Origin: Montifringilla adamsi
Lineage: Eukaryota; Chordata; Aves; Passeriformes; Passeridae
Assembly: GCA_017590115.1 (NCBI GenBank)
Contig: JAGGNK010006448.1
Coordinates: 10,402,099 to 10,466,098, forward strand
Direction of reading: 5' to 3'
DNA length: 64,000 nt
Every line of letters starts with the position of its first letter. Positions within the stretch are counted from its first letter, which is position 1. The notes under the pieces were generated by a model. The model saw only the letters and a program-made list of their open reading frames with translations, searched no databases and was not told where the DNA came from. Made by a program: the position numbers and the translations under genes. Shown here one piece after another: positions 52,453-64,000 of the stretch.

Positions 52453-52455
<3 letters not shown>
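51076..52455. other. Unique AT-rich sequence, no gene seen
   Basis: A short TA-rich palindromic stretch lies at 51351-51378. The string gtggccggtagcag at 52392 recalls part of the old repeat at 24754 but too little matches to call it. Otherwise unremarkable. Confidence 0.45.

Positions 52456-52484
<29 letters not shown>
52456..52484. repeat. Poly(A) run, 29 bases
   Basis: Uninterrupted A29 with no recognisable retrocopy upstream. Confidence 0.93.
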
Positions 52485-52487
<3 letters not shown>

Positions 52488-53952
52488 TAGAACCTCAAAG
52501 AAAGCTAGAAAGATTAAGGAAATGGAATGGAATCATGGTTTCAGATAAGTTCACTGCTGAGAAATGCTAGGGAATCTACTTAAAAAATATGTGAGGTGTC
52601 TAACTGGCTCAAACTTAATTGCTCTAGATTTAGGAAAAAGAGGAGACCAAAAGACCTAATAACTTCTGTTGAAGAAATCAGAGAGAATAATGGAATGGAC
52701 TAGAGCTGATAAAGCTATTAAAATTAAAAATAAAAAAAAAAACCTGCTACTCCCTTGAAACATACAAATGAAAGGATTAAAATTCTGCAAAGGGTAGGGA
52801 GGAAGTGATAAAGATAGGTAGAATACAGGAATACAGAAATTTTCAGAAACTGTGGATAAGACACAATTATCTGTTCTATACTTCAGAAGTCGCAAGCTTA
52901 AAAAATAGTAACATTTGGTTGAAGCAAAAAATAAAGATCGTCTCAACCTAGAAACTATATAGGTACATTTTCTTTCAAGTTGTCCCAGGGCAATTGAATT
53001 GAGGACTGCAAGAAATGTGTGTATATGCTTGCAGAAATCTTCACACTGGCAGTGGTTTACCCAAATTATTATTCTCTCTGTCTCTTTTGTTTACCAGCCT
53101 GGGAACTGTAGCAAAGTCTTGTGGCATTCATCATCACACAAGCAGAAAGAACAGCACACTTTTGTTGCGTGCCACAGAATAAATGTCATAGTCTAATAGG
53201 GAGAGATTTTTTTTCCGTAAATGTCCACACACAGACTTATGTCAGCTTAAAACTATGAACTTTATTTGCAGATAAATGAAAAGTGAAAGAGAAGTTAAAT
53301 TTATCCAATATTTTTTTCATTTTAAATGAGAATGCTTTAACAGTAGATCACCTTTATTCACTGAAATTGCATGTGAACTGAAAATATTTTACATGAGTGG
53401 GAAACTGATAAAATTTCCTGCTTCATAGTTACAGTTTTTATGTCTGTGCATTTGCATATTATTTTCCCCTTCCCTTTCTTTCTTTCTTCCCATATCCACA
53501 AAGCAAAAATGCTTGGGCCCACCATCAGTAGATGTGGAATGTTGTAGTATTTTCAATCCTTATTTCAATAACTCTCCCAAAAAAAATGCCAAAAAACCAA
53601 ACCCAAACCCAAAGCATGCTTGCTGGTTCTTTGAATGGTCCTTGGATTTTTAAATCTTAAGAAAAAACCTTAAATACATACAAGAGCACAGTGTATTATA
53701 AATATATAAAAGAATAAAATACATTTGCATAAATCTATATATCAGTTGATATTGATTTCTCTTTATGTTTTCAGAGGAGCTTTAACAGTAATCAGAATAA
53801 TAAAGAAAAGTCAATGGCTGAGTCCCCAGCTTTTCTTTTTGCTGCCTACTTCAATCATGCCTGAGCTGAATTGGTTTATTATTTCTGTTTTAGGAAAATT
53901 TTGCTGGTCTCTCTATGGGAGAAAAAGACCTTATTTTGAAAAATTTGAGTTA
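52485..53952. other. Unique AT-rich sequence, no gene seen
   Basis: A minus-strand frame of 96 codons at 52656-52946 is rich in Ser, Phe and Leu and is chance-like. An A/C-rich patch (aaaaaaccaaacccaaaccc) is near 53591. Confidence 0.45.
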
Positions 53953-54079
53953 CTTAAAAATTATTAAAATATTTAAATTATTTAAATTATTAAATATTTA
54001 TCAAAATTATTGACTCATTTAAAATATTAAATAAATATTAAAATGATTAGTTATTTAAAATTGGAGTTATTTTAAAATT
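53953..54079. repeat. Nearly pure A/T tract
   Basis: About 127 bases built from repeated aaattat, aaatattta and ttattt words, with very few G or C. It is partly palindromic and resembles a low-melting or matrix-attachment-like segment. Confidence 0.8.
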
Positions 54080-54339
54080 ACATTTATTCTGTCCATGAAC
54101 CCCAAAATATTTATAGCTATAAATACCTTCATCAGGCTGTGTTGGAAGTTATTTGCTCCTGTTTCTTTTACACATAAACATGAAAAGTGTTACCATGATG
54201 CACTCATTCTTCTTGATGTCATCATTATGGACCATGTATGACAATGTACTCATGAAGAAATATGCTCTCCGTAATTTATTATTTATATGGAAGTGTATGG
54301 ATTTATATGGATTCACTTTTCTATTAAACACCTTGGAGC
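54080..54339. other. Unique AT-rich spacer
   Basis: No recognisable content; overlapping chance frames on both strands. Confidence 0.45.
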
Positions 54340-54670
54340 CTGAAGGGAAGGCCTGGGATTTGGTTTGCCCTGGTAGCCTGCAGGACTGTACATCCTCATC
54401 TTTGCTTTGAAAGGTGGCATTTGCCCCCTTTGCTGCTCCTTGACGCGCACCTTGCACCAGCACAGAACCCCCCTGCCAGGCACCCTGCAGCCACCTTGCA
54501 GCGGGGTCTCACAGGGCCTCAGCCTGGATTTTCACCACCAGGGTCAAATTCTTCACTTGAAGAAATCATTTTTGTGTGCAGGAATGCACTGCAAGGCTTT
54601 AGACCAGCTGTAGATATATTGGACATTTTTACCAGGAAGGAGCCTTTTGTGTGCCTTCGTTGTTGTCTCT
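54340..54670. other. GC-rich patch of unknown identity
   Basis: An abrupt island of higher GC in AT-rich surroundings, with CpG (gacgcgcacc at 54442, gcagcggggtc at 54499) and a run of six C. Two plus-strand frames (54407-54613 and 54421-54672) and a minus-strand frame (54149-54463) overlap here. The translations are Pro- and Leu-rich and unrecognised. It could be a fragment of an old transposon, a retrocopy or a conserved element. Confidence 0.3.
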
Positions 54671-56696
54671 AAAAATACAACTCTGGAGCAGAGTCCTTTA
54701 GATAGTCCATCTAACAATCTTTTTTTTTTTCCTTAATCTACTGGGTTAGTCATCTGTATGCACACTACAATACAATTAATGTTCTTTATGTATTCATTAC
54801 ACAATTCTTTTTCTTTATGCTGTAGGTATTGGGGGGTTTGGGTACTATTTAACTAAAAAGGGCAAGTTTAAGAAAAGAGCCTATTTATTGAAATTTATAT
54901 TAAAAATGTTAAGCTTATGCTGTTAATATCCTAATAGCTGAGGCTGAGGTATTTTTGTCTATGAAAATGTATTCAAAAGCATGCAGTAGTTTGCTGCTAG
55001 GCTTAAGGTATAAGAGTTTCTGAACAGTCTGTAATGAACATGTAATCCAGGAAAATTACTCATTCTTAAGCATAGGTTCTTTAATACAGTTTTGTAACCT
55101 CCTGAATATGGTGAGTGTACTTGAAAGGATAGAAATCATTATTTCCCAGAGACATAAATGTTTCTCTTGCTGAGACTTGGAAAATTCTGAATAATTGGGG
55201 ATTAATGGAATAGATGGGAAAATCATAAACTCTTCTTTTAGACACAGCTTAACTCATTGAACATGTTTATTAACTACCTGGAATGACTTTATGGAAAGGA
55301 CACATTTTTAGTAGTTAGAAGTTTAAATTATGATGACCATTCACCATATGAGCTTGAAACACAGTATTTATAAATATCCTGATTTAGAAAGATATTTCCA
55401 CTGAAGAAAACATATGCAAAGGTGCTTAAAGTAAACTGACTTGAGTTCAGTTAGAAGTAACTTAAGTGAAAGCATGCCAGTAAAATCTTCTCTGGTTTAG
55501 GGAAGGTTGTACACCTCTGCTTTACACTCAAGTATACATGAAGTTTTTCCTAAATATATGTGAACAATATAAACCCCTAAACCAGGGACTGCTGTCCATG
55601 CCACACAATTTTTTATGGCCTAATATGCATAAATGAACTAAATTTATTTTGCTTTTTTTAGGGAATGACACCATGCATGAAAAGGAGCTAACTTTCCAAA
55701 AAGTGTAAAGCTCTCAGATGAAACTTTCAACAGGGTAGCACTAAACTCAGTTCCAAACCATGTTGTGCCATCAGAGGACATTTCATGATTTAAGGAGAGT
55801 TTTTCTTTTCCTTGACAAAACTTGTTCCATTTCCCTTTCCCATCCTGATACTTGCCAAGTGCTTCATGTTTTGATTAGGGAAACCTACAGAAAAGATGTT
55901 ACTACCTTATTAATTCTGGAGGGTCACTTGACTTTTTAAAATTTTTCCACCTGCAAATATTGCTTCCAAATTGTAGCTGTCCTGACAGCCTTGAAAAATT
56001 TTTGATATATATGATGGGACAAGAAATCCTCAGTTAAATAGAAGATTTTTTTTTCTTAGACCAGCTTTGAAGGTTACTAAATAAAACAGATTTTTGAGAA
56101 GTGAAAGCTGTATTATCAAGACAGCTTGTTCAGAATGTGACATTTTATGGAGCTGGTACCACATACACTGCCTTTGACTGTGCTCATTAGATGGTTTACC
56201 CCTTTGCTATCAATACAGAGTAGCATTTTGGGAGGCTTCTGGATCCATTTCTCCTTTGTTATTTCAAACTTGAATTGAATTTAATTATACATTGTTTTGA
56301 AAATAGCAATCAAGACTTCAGGTATGAGGACATCATAAAAGGGGGTTGTTAACATTTAGCAGAGAGCATTTAAGGTTCCTCAAGTGCCACTACAAAGTCT
56401 TCTAGAAACTGATCTACCCAGTATGGTACCGGCACTATAAAGCTAATCTTAAAAAAAAAAAAAATAAGGCATGATTGGCAAGAGTTGAGCAAGTCTGGGG
56501 TGATGTATAGATGACAGACAGACTGGTAGAGAGAGGTGTACACATGTGCATACACATATGAGCCCATGAATTCTGCTAGGTGTCCCATTATGCATTTCAT
56601 TGCAGCACTTTGTGCACGTCTCTCACCCCTTCTCTTTCTGACAGGAGCTTTTGAAGAGATTAATTGCATAGAGAATACAGAAGCATCAGTATTTCC

Positions 56697-56700
<4 letters not shown>
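54671..56700. other. Unique AT-rich sequence, no gene seen
   Basis: Short T and A runs (54719-54730, 56451-56464). The minus-strand frame at 56370-56669 (99 codons) has no recognisable domain. Confidence 0.45.

Positions 56701-56757
<57 letters not shown>
56701..56757. repeat. Poly(A) run, 57 bases
   Basis: A pure A57 homopolymer, the longest in the window. The sequence before it does not look like a gene copy or a SINE, and bird CR1 elements do not end in poly(A), so an insertion tail is unlikely on present evidence. True length is uncertain because sequencing is unreliable in such runs. Confidence 0.9.
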
Positions 56758-56759
<2 letters not shown>

Positions 56760-57259
56760 AAGAAAGCCACCAAATTTTTAAGCTGCTCTTGTCTTGATAA
56801 TTTGCACTTTATAATTTTTATTGGGATTTAAATGCAAAGAGGGCTGTAAGATTGCTCTGTGCAGGTCTATGATGGCAATAGAGAAGAGTACTGCTAAGAA
56901 AACAATCAGCAATGCTTAAAACTGAAAATAAAAATAACCCATATTTTTTAATTTATTTTCATATTTTGGATCTTGTCTTGTTTCTTCATATTTGAAAATG
57001 TGCAGTCAGTTGTGTTCCAACTACAAGATTCTCATTACTATTTGAACCAGAAAAAAATCAAACAAAAACAAATAAAAACAAATTAAAAAAATAATAAAAG
57101 AAGCATCTATCTAGGAAGTTCCATCTAGGAAGATTTCCTTTTAATCAAAAAAGGGCAATAGTCTATAATGTCTTATCAGTTTCCAGATTTTTCAGAGTGT
57201 AGAACAGAAAAACATTGATATCAGCCTTAACTTAACTGTCTTCAAACAAGTGGAAAAAA
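56758..57259. other. AT-rich sequence with A-rich patch
   Basis: An A-rich stretch at 57047-57100 with scattered C and T. The word atctaggaag is repeated nearby at 57109-57132. No gene. Confidence 0.5.
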
Positions 57260-57296
57260 GGATAGGAAAGGATAGGAATAGGAAAGGATAGGAAAG
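57260..57296. repeat. Short GGATAGGAAA-type minisatellite
   Basis: Three to four imperfect units of ggataggaaa, one shortened to ggaata. Confidence 0.85.
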
Positions 57297-57947
57297 ACAA
57301 AGTACGTATAAAAAATAACAAGGTCTGATCTGAACAATTGTCTGCATTTCTAAACATTACAAATGCTAGTGGTGGTGCACATGTGGACCTTGTGTCATTT
57401 TCAAGTAAAGGGCTTAATTGCACCCCTCTTTATTATGTTGCACATGTGAGACTTTCATAGAAGACATAAATTGATTTAGAGAGTTTGATTAATGTTGGGA
57501 GTTGATTTATTGGCTTTGCATGTATTTTCCTAAGTATCTGTGTCTTTTTATTTCACTCTATTTCTTCAAGCATCCCATATCTACTTCTTTCTTAGAAAAG
57601 TTCTAACTTCTTCCTGCTTCTGTTTTTTATTGATTTACCCACCAGATTTACCCAAGTCTCTACTTTTGACTAGTAACTATGTCTGTACTGTATAAAGCAT
57701 GGCCTTAGGTTGGATGTGAGAACTGAAGTGCTGCTCATTCCTGGCAGGTTTCATGCCCCTACCACCTAGTCCTTTCTTTGCAAGACAGTGCCCCAGAGCT
57801 GTTTGTGGAGAATGCCTGGAGGGCAGTTCCCAACGCATGGTGTGAGAAGGATTGCACCAGTCCTGGCTTTCTGCAGCCTACACAGTCCCACAGCAACACC
57901 AGTAGTGTCCCACCCATCCTCATGCTGCCCTCTGGCACTTGGAAAAC
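57297..57947. other. Unique sequence; GC richer at 57770-57945
   Basis: The last 180 bases are richer in GC with overlapping plus- and minus-strand frames of 60-84 codons, and lie directly before the CR1 tail. They do not match CR1 coding sequence that I recognise, and on orientation they lie outside the element (beyond its 3' end). Confidence 0.35.
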
Positions 57948-58045
57948 GAATCAAAAATGGGTTGGGTTAGAAGGGACACGAGAGATCTCTAGTTCCAACC
58001 CACTTAATGTGGACCAGGACTCCTTCCACTAGACAGTCCTCAGAT
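57948..58045 (-). mobile_element. CR1 LINE, short 3'-end fragment
   Basis: A minus-strand CR1 tail. The decayed terminal unit gaatcaaaaatgg is followed by gggttagaagggac, then agttccaaccca, and then aggactccttccactagac, the usual order of the CR1 3' end. It is non-coding and about 100 bases long. Right boundary approximate. Confidence 0.82.
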
Positions 58046-61000
58046 TCATTCTTTGCTATAAAAATGTCACTCTAGATGATGGAACATCAGTGCTCTATCA
58101 TACAGTTTGAAATGAAAAACCCCAGCCTTACAAATGGCAGTGTAATGTAAAAGAACAGCAACCAGATAACAACCAGTAGATGGGTTTATGCAGTATGTCA
58201 GTTTATGCCATTTGTCTTTAAGGGCAGAGGAATCTCTGTAACCTTGTTTTATTCAGCATTGTAGGTATTGCCTCTTTGTGCTCAGTGGAATTAATCCTAT
58301 TGTACTGTAAAAGCCTAATTTGGATTAGCTGAATTCTGCTGCAGGGGAGGCTATTAGCTGAGTTTGGTTGAGGTCAGTCCCACTCCAGGTGCTCTGGTTC
58401 TCTTGCTATATGTTTTTGTGTGTTTTTTGTTTTGTATGGAGGTGGGACTCCTAAGGGCTTTTACACGGTCCTTTACAATAGTTATTTGGATTTCTCCTGT
58501 TGGGAGAACTGCGCTGTTTTAGAAGTGTTCCTTTGGAAAGTACATTATATACTGAGAGTCTGCTGGTAACTGCCGTATTTCTCTGTTTGTACAGAAGAAA
58601 GTTTGCCCTTGCTTGAGAATGGGAAATTCAAAAAACAAATTTCCAATTGCACTGTCTCAGGTGTTGAATCTTATCTTATTGGAACAAATGTACTGGTAAA
58701 GCCCTATGGTGTGGTCTCAGGTTCAGCAAACAGCTTAGTTATTAAGGTTAAGCAGTGCTCCTGAGAGATATGCTAAAGTCCATCTTATTTTTAACAAACA
58801 AAGTTTGAACAATTTTGCAGTCTGAATACACACTGGGTTAGACTGGCTCACACAGGGATGATTAACAGTTGGATCTAGCACTTGAAAGTACAACTGTCTT
58901 TTGAAAAATTATTTTAAAATAAGAGGTTTATGTAGCAGATATCCCATAAGCAAAGATGCTAACAATCTTTAGGTTTACTTACTATGTATCTTTACATGTA
59001 ATATTTTTAACTATATTTTTCTTATTATACTTTACTTTTGTATATTATACATATTTTTATTCTTAGGTATTTGACTGAGTAACTAAAATATCCTGTGTTC
59101 TTTTCTTAGTCTGAATAAATACTGAAAAAATATACAGCTTTACTATGAAATTTAAATTATGCAGAAATTCAAAAATTTCAATACTGAATCTGGTGCAAAA
59201 AGTAAAAGATTTTCTAATACTTGTGCTATGCCAGTGGTGGTATATAAATCCAGAGCAAAACTATTGTAGCAGGTAAAAGACAAGTTTTAAAACTTTTAAC
59301 ATAATGTTATTGTGTGCCTTATTACAGAAAGTATAGCTACACTCTAACAAATATTGATTCTTAAATAGCATTCTTTTAAGTGGTAATTCTTTCTTTAAAA
59401 TATTCTTGGCTAAAGGGAATTATTTGGCAGATTTTTAATGTCTGATGAAGCAAGACATCCTTCTAACCTGGAGAAATGACAGCATGAATTGCTGAAGAGC
59501 AACCAAATCTTCAGTTGTGTAAAGAGAGGATATAGATTGAACAGTAGTTTCCTAAAAAATGCATAAGGGAATTCAGCAGTTTTCATGTCTGTTTGGTTCT
59601 TTTAGACAAGTTGGTCTTTTACATAAAAAGAAGTGATTTTTGAATTGTCAAAGGTGCAGAATAATGTCAGTATCCGGTCATCAAAATAAATTGTCTTCCT
59701 GCCTTGCACCTGTTGCCAGAAGGCAGCTGAGGAGTTGCACAAGTTTTGTTTTCAACCTCTGCAACTGTTGTACATCAGGATTATAGATCAGTAATGTACA
59801 GTATCACTCCAGTGTAACAGAGCAACACAAATTTTGCAGGCATGACCTACCACTTGATGGATTTGCTGTAGTGACAGAGGCTTGTCCATGAAGATGTTGC
59901 TTTATTACAGTGGAGAGATAATTCTAGAACAAGCAGAAAATGTCAGATCTTGATCTATCAAGAAGAGAGTACATTCTTCTCATCAATGCAAGTGATATTT
60001 TTATTCATTTATAATTTTTTTTTTTACCAAGGAGCAGACTGAGATTTCCTAAACTGTGGCTCAAACTAACCGGTTTTGGACATGTGCTTTAAAAGAAAGG
60101 CAATCCTTCTGCAGCTAATTTTTCCCTGCATCTTTCCTTAGCACATTCCTCACTGTATGTATAACATTCTTTTAATGTTAACATGATCTTTTCCTGGGCA
60201 TTTTTTATTTATTTATTTTGGTTCCATATGAAAGGGAGCTTGTGGAAGAAGGCTTTAAACTAAAAGTACAGTTTCTTCTTCCCTGAAGAAGTATACTACT
60301 CTTTAATTTTGTAAATTATTTATCTCTGTGCTTAGCTGCGCACTGAACAACCCATCCATTTTATTGATGGACCTTTTAAGAATGTTTAAGAACAGCTACA
60401 ATATATTTGTAGAAGGCGTACACAAGTTTCAGAATAATATCTTAATATTGTATGCTTTGGGATGCTGAAAAGGACACCTGAGTGGGGAAAGCAGTTAGCT
60501 TCTTCAAGGAGGCAGCCATGTTTTCTCCAGGTTTATTTTATCAAAGGAGAACACTCATGCAGGCAAAGCTTAGAAGAAGCATTTGTAGAAGATCAGTCAA
60601 TAGCACTAATTGGAATTTAAAAGAATGAACAGATGGTCTTTATGTGACTGGAAGTAGCAGGATAAAAATTAGCTCTTGTTTGCTAAGACAGCTCAGAGTC
60701 AAGAAAACACACCTGTTTATTTTTCTGATAACAGAAATATTGTTCATACAATTTTTATTTACAATTATCTTTGCAGTTAAATTACTCTGCAGTGTTTCAG
60801 TCCCTTTTGTAATCAGACAAATAATCAGCTTTAAACTACTTAATATTATTCATATAAGTGTTTTTCCCCATGGGTCCAATAACATTATTCATAACATCAG
60901 AATAGCAAGGTGATCTTTCCAGTTTCCTTAATCCTATTTACACCATATGGCAAACACAATCTGACTAGAAAGACAACAAATGCTATATCTTCACAACTGG

Positions 61001-62523
61001 AAAACAGAGTTTTCCAAGCAATATCAAATGAAATTCCAGTTTTCTCTAGAAGATATTGATTATATATTCTCATATGGCTTATCTTCCTAATGACAATTCC
61101 CTAAAAGCAAAAGAATAGGCATTAAATAGCTTTCCTCACCTAAGCCAGTACACAAGTGGTGCTCTGACAAAAAGGTTCACCATCACCCCCTGACTGCCCC
61201 TTCCTAAAAGGCATCTGCCATCAAGGGGTTTGCTGTGGTAAGGCCTCAACGCAGTCCTTGGAATTTAGTGGACTAAAGACCCAATTCCAAGGATTTCTAA
61301 GCTCATTTTGATTTTCAGAAACCTGAGAAGTGTGGCTGCAGCATGGATTTGTTTGGAAACCGATTGCTTTGTATGTTCAAATGGCCTTGTGTGCTAAAGT
61401 GAGTGAAAACAACTTGACTACGCAACAAATACCACAGTATTTAACTTCTGACTTTGAAACACAGTTTCAAGGAGGAAGATAAAATAGCATGAATTTCTGT
61501 GTGCCTCACTGAATTCACTGAAAGTCTTCCTTTGTTGCTTTCACACTTCTGGAAATTTTGAGTAAATTGTAATTGTTGCTACAGAGTTTTCTGAAACTGC
61601 ATTTTCTTACTGAAATTGTTCAGGATATAAAACTCCTCTACTACATTACTCGTGGCTTTTAAGAAATTTCTTCTAGTTCATATTTATTCTATAATTCAAT
61701 CAGAATTTAACGTTCCTAAATCATACCTCTTAAATACGTGCAATTCAAAGTTTTCCTGAGCTCTGCGTTCTTTTGGCATGGATCTGTAAGAGAAAAATGC
61801 ACATGCAATGTCCCTCTTTGACTAGGGAACTTTCCTGAATATATCTTTAATCATATTTCTTAGTTTGCCTTTTCATACTTAACTTTGTTCATACTACTCA
61901 AGGCATTTTCAAATGTAATAAGCAGCAAATAATAGTAAATACTATGTAACAATAATACAAATTCATAAATAAATTTTATCTTTTCATGGGAGTTGTCTGC
62001 CATACTTGATAAGAAAATAATGTTCTAGTCATTAATTATTAGAATTATATGAAGATGATATCAGTTAGCCATATAATTAACCAATTAGGCATTAGAGCAT
62101 ACTTTTCCTTTAACTGATTTCCTACATTTCTTTTACCAGTGTCATGGTCTAATTCCAGCTGTCTAAGTTCTGAGGTCTGATTTACATTTCACTGAATGAA
62201 AAAAACCTTGATTCCTAATACAAGTATTATTTCTAAGACACTGCATATTTTTAAAAAATTATGAAAACCGAATACTTTCCAGCTCACAGAAATTCCTCAG
62301 TAAGAAAACAGTTAAAGCTAATTTATAATTAGATCAGTGTCAGTTAACATGGCAAAACTTCATGGTTCTTTGAATCATTGGTCCCATTTCAGGCAAACAG
62401 TTCAGAAATCTGGTCAGGAGCAAATCAAAAATACATATCATGCCTTCAAGCCAGGAAATATGCTTGCTGTATCATTTACTAAACTTCATTAAGTTACTTA
62501 CGAGCATGGGTAGGAAGTTGTAG
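58046..62523. other. Long unique AT-rich stretch, no gene seen
   Basis: The only sizeable frame is 89 codons at 60644-60913, rich in Ile, Phe and Leu and without a known domain. Short T-rich runs are near 60017-60026. No transposon, RNA gene or promoter recognised. Confidence 0.45.
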
Positions 62524-62640
62524 CAAAAAAAAAAAAACAAAAACCCCCCCCAAAAAAAAAAAAAAAAAAAAAACACAAAACCCCAAAAAAACCCAGCAAA
62601 ACCCACCCCAAAATCTCCAAAAAACTAAAATAGAACAAAA
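62524..62640. repeat. A/C-rich low-complexity block
   Basis: Runs of A alternate with runs of C, including eight consecutive C near 62544 and about 22 A after it. It is the complementary counterpart of the G/T-rich blocks elsewhere in the window. Confidence 0.9.
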
Positions 62641-63164
62641 GAAATTAGAAGACACTTTAGCCCCGCATATGCCCCACAGAGCTTAGCAGTTGGAGACCAG
62701 CTCACACTGTGAGTGAATCTCATTTAAGCTTCCTTATCTTGTTTTGGAAATTAGAGAGTGAAAAAAATATACCTTGTTAATAGACATCAGACTACATTTC
62801 ACCCCACCGAAATTTTTCTTTATCATATGCTAAATCTTATTATCCATATGGTTGTCATTTAGGCCGTAGCTAACCCATTTATCGTTTATTGTTCTTTAAT
62901 TTCATCCATACATAACAGAATTTCAGAAAACTTAATTCTTGTCATCTATCACTACAAGTAACAAGCATAAAATTAACTAAAGAAAATCATAGCTTTGCAC
63001 AGATGGCCAAGTGCTGTCGGATAATGGTTCACATGTTGTCTTTCATCACCACCTCAATGTATATTGCCTCTTAAGTAAAATATAAATACATATGCATAAA
63101 TGCATAAATACTGAAATGCTCTCATCTGCCTGGCATGAAACCTGATTGTGCTATCCAGATCAGA
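62641..63164. other. Unique AT-rich sequence, no gene seen
   Basis: No open frame of note. Short repeats of atgcataaa occur at 63092-63108. Confidence 0.45.
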
Positions 63165-63186
63165 TTTTTTTTTTTTTTTTTTTTTT
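63165..63186. repeat. Poly(T) run, 22 bases
   Basis: Uninterrupted T22. No associated element recognised. Confidence 0.9.
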
Positions 63187-64000
63187 ATTCACCGTATATC
63201 TACATTTCTACAAAGCATGTAAGTCAGGGATAAAACTAAGAATGACTCTATGGAATTACACATAGGACAGAGGCAAAATGTATTCAAAATTGGAAGCTTT
63301 CCTTTGAAAGAATTTGGATCTTAATGTTAAAAATGCCTTAAGTGTTTTATTGAATCAGAACTGCTACGGAGAAGTTCAGAGAGCAAAGTAATTACCTCCT
63401 TCTTCTAAATTTGATACTGTACCATTTGGCTCTACACAGCAATCGTGATGGCTTGCAGGAATTCTTGACAGATAGAGAACCCATCCAGTCAATTAAGTAA
63501 TTACCATCTCATCACTCTTTGTTTCACTTATAGCTCACTTTTGAAAATAAGTTTATATTTTCAGTCTCTTTAAATGCTTTTAGCAGTGCCCAAAAGATGT
63601 TCTTCAGCAATTGCCCATGGGATTAATCTGTGCTTTATGTATTATTTCCATGGTAACTTGAGATAACAGGAACAGGGGTTTATGCTATGTTACATCCATC
63701 TTAATTTAGTTAAGGACATGTTGTTTTTAGGGTTTTTTTCCCTAGGATCAGTTTTCATTTAACAAAATATTAAACAGCCTGTAAAATGAAGATTGGAAAG
63801 GTAAATGTCCTTTAATATATTACTGTACTGAATTCCTTTTTCACAGTACATTTGCTTTGATCTTAAAGTAAAATAAAAGGAATCTGGTTTTTTTTATTAT
63901 TCTTATTTCTAGCAAAAACTGATATCTCTTGTAAGTGTTCTGTGATGATTTGAAATTTGTCCTGAATATCTTGGAAACTTGCTCCTTGACCTTCTTTTCC
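63187..64000. other. Unique AT-rich sequence at the right edge
   Basis: No gene or transposon recognised. It contains the X-box-like site at 63645-63657. Confidence 0.45.
63645..63657 (-). promoter_or_regulatory. Candidate RFX X-box
   Basis: On the minus strand this reads gttaccatggaaa, differing from the site at 7465-7477 at one base. It fits the left half of the RFX X-box and part of the right half. No promoter context. Confidence 0.25.

Noticed and set aside
61..63934. Other GTAAGT/GTGAGT and reverse-strand ACTTAC/ACTCAC hexamers (for example 8043, 15505, 35754, 48370, 55110, 62495)
   Set aside because: None had an open exon-sized segment with a plausible acceptor on the correct side.
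1..64000. tRNA, rRNA, CRISPR, phage, toxin-antitoxin or bacterial operon features
   Set aside because: Nothing in the sequence supports them; repeat content and composition are those of vertebrate nuclear DNA.

Overview
The window looks like a gene-poor piece of a bird nuclear genome. The main evidence is a set of CR1 non-LTR retrotransposon fragments. They carry the (ATTCTATG)-type 3' tail (seen here as its reverse complement, aatcatagaatgg) and, in the longest copy, a recognisable reverse transcriptase reading frame. The background is AT-rich with scattered CpG. There are no bacterial-type operons, no dense open frames, no tRNA or rRNA genes and no CRISPR-like array. I place it in Aves with good confidence; any finer placement would be a guess.

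Layout. Positions 1-660 are unique sequence followed by a short CR1 tail. A 5'-truncated, inactivated CR1 of about 1.3 kb fills 2127-3440 on the minus strand and is the only convincing protein-derived sequence in the window. From 3441 to about 18490 the DNA is AT-rich and unique, with short homopolymers, a TA/TG microsatellite and one G/T-rich block. A purine-rich repeat cluster lies at 18494-18983: (AAAG)n, a polypurine tract and a T24 run. Positions 18984-36560 are again mostly unique. They hold an old CR1/L3-like amniote repeat remnant at about 24754-24855, a perfect 54-bp tandem duplication at 28296-28403, and two 78-nt segments flanked by splice-like signals (23490-23567 and 30827-30904). 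These two are only weak exon candidates. A patch of higher GC with no clear identity covers about 36560-38220. A possible decayed LTR starts at 42258. The right third is unique sequence with a 29-A run, a 57-A run, an AT-only tract, an unassigned GC-rich patch (54340-54670) and another CR1 tail at 57948-58045.

Interpretation. I could not support any complete protein-coding gene. The many short open frames (60-144 codons) are what such DNA produces by chance; none has a recognisable domain, and several begin at TTG rather than ATG. The window is best read as intergenic sequence or the inside of a very long intron. I found no credible sign of a novel biological system. The points worth checking are the two exon candidates, two RFX X-box-like sites, the recent 54-bp duplication and the long mononucleotide and polypurine tracts.
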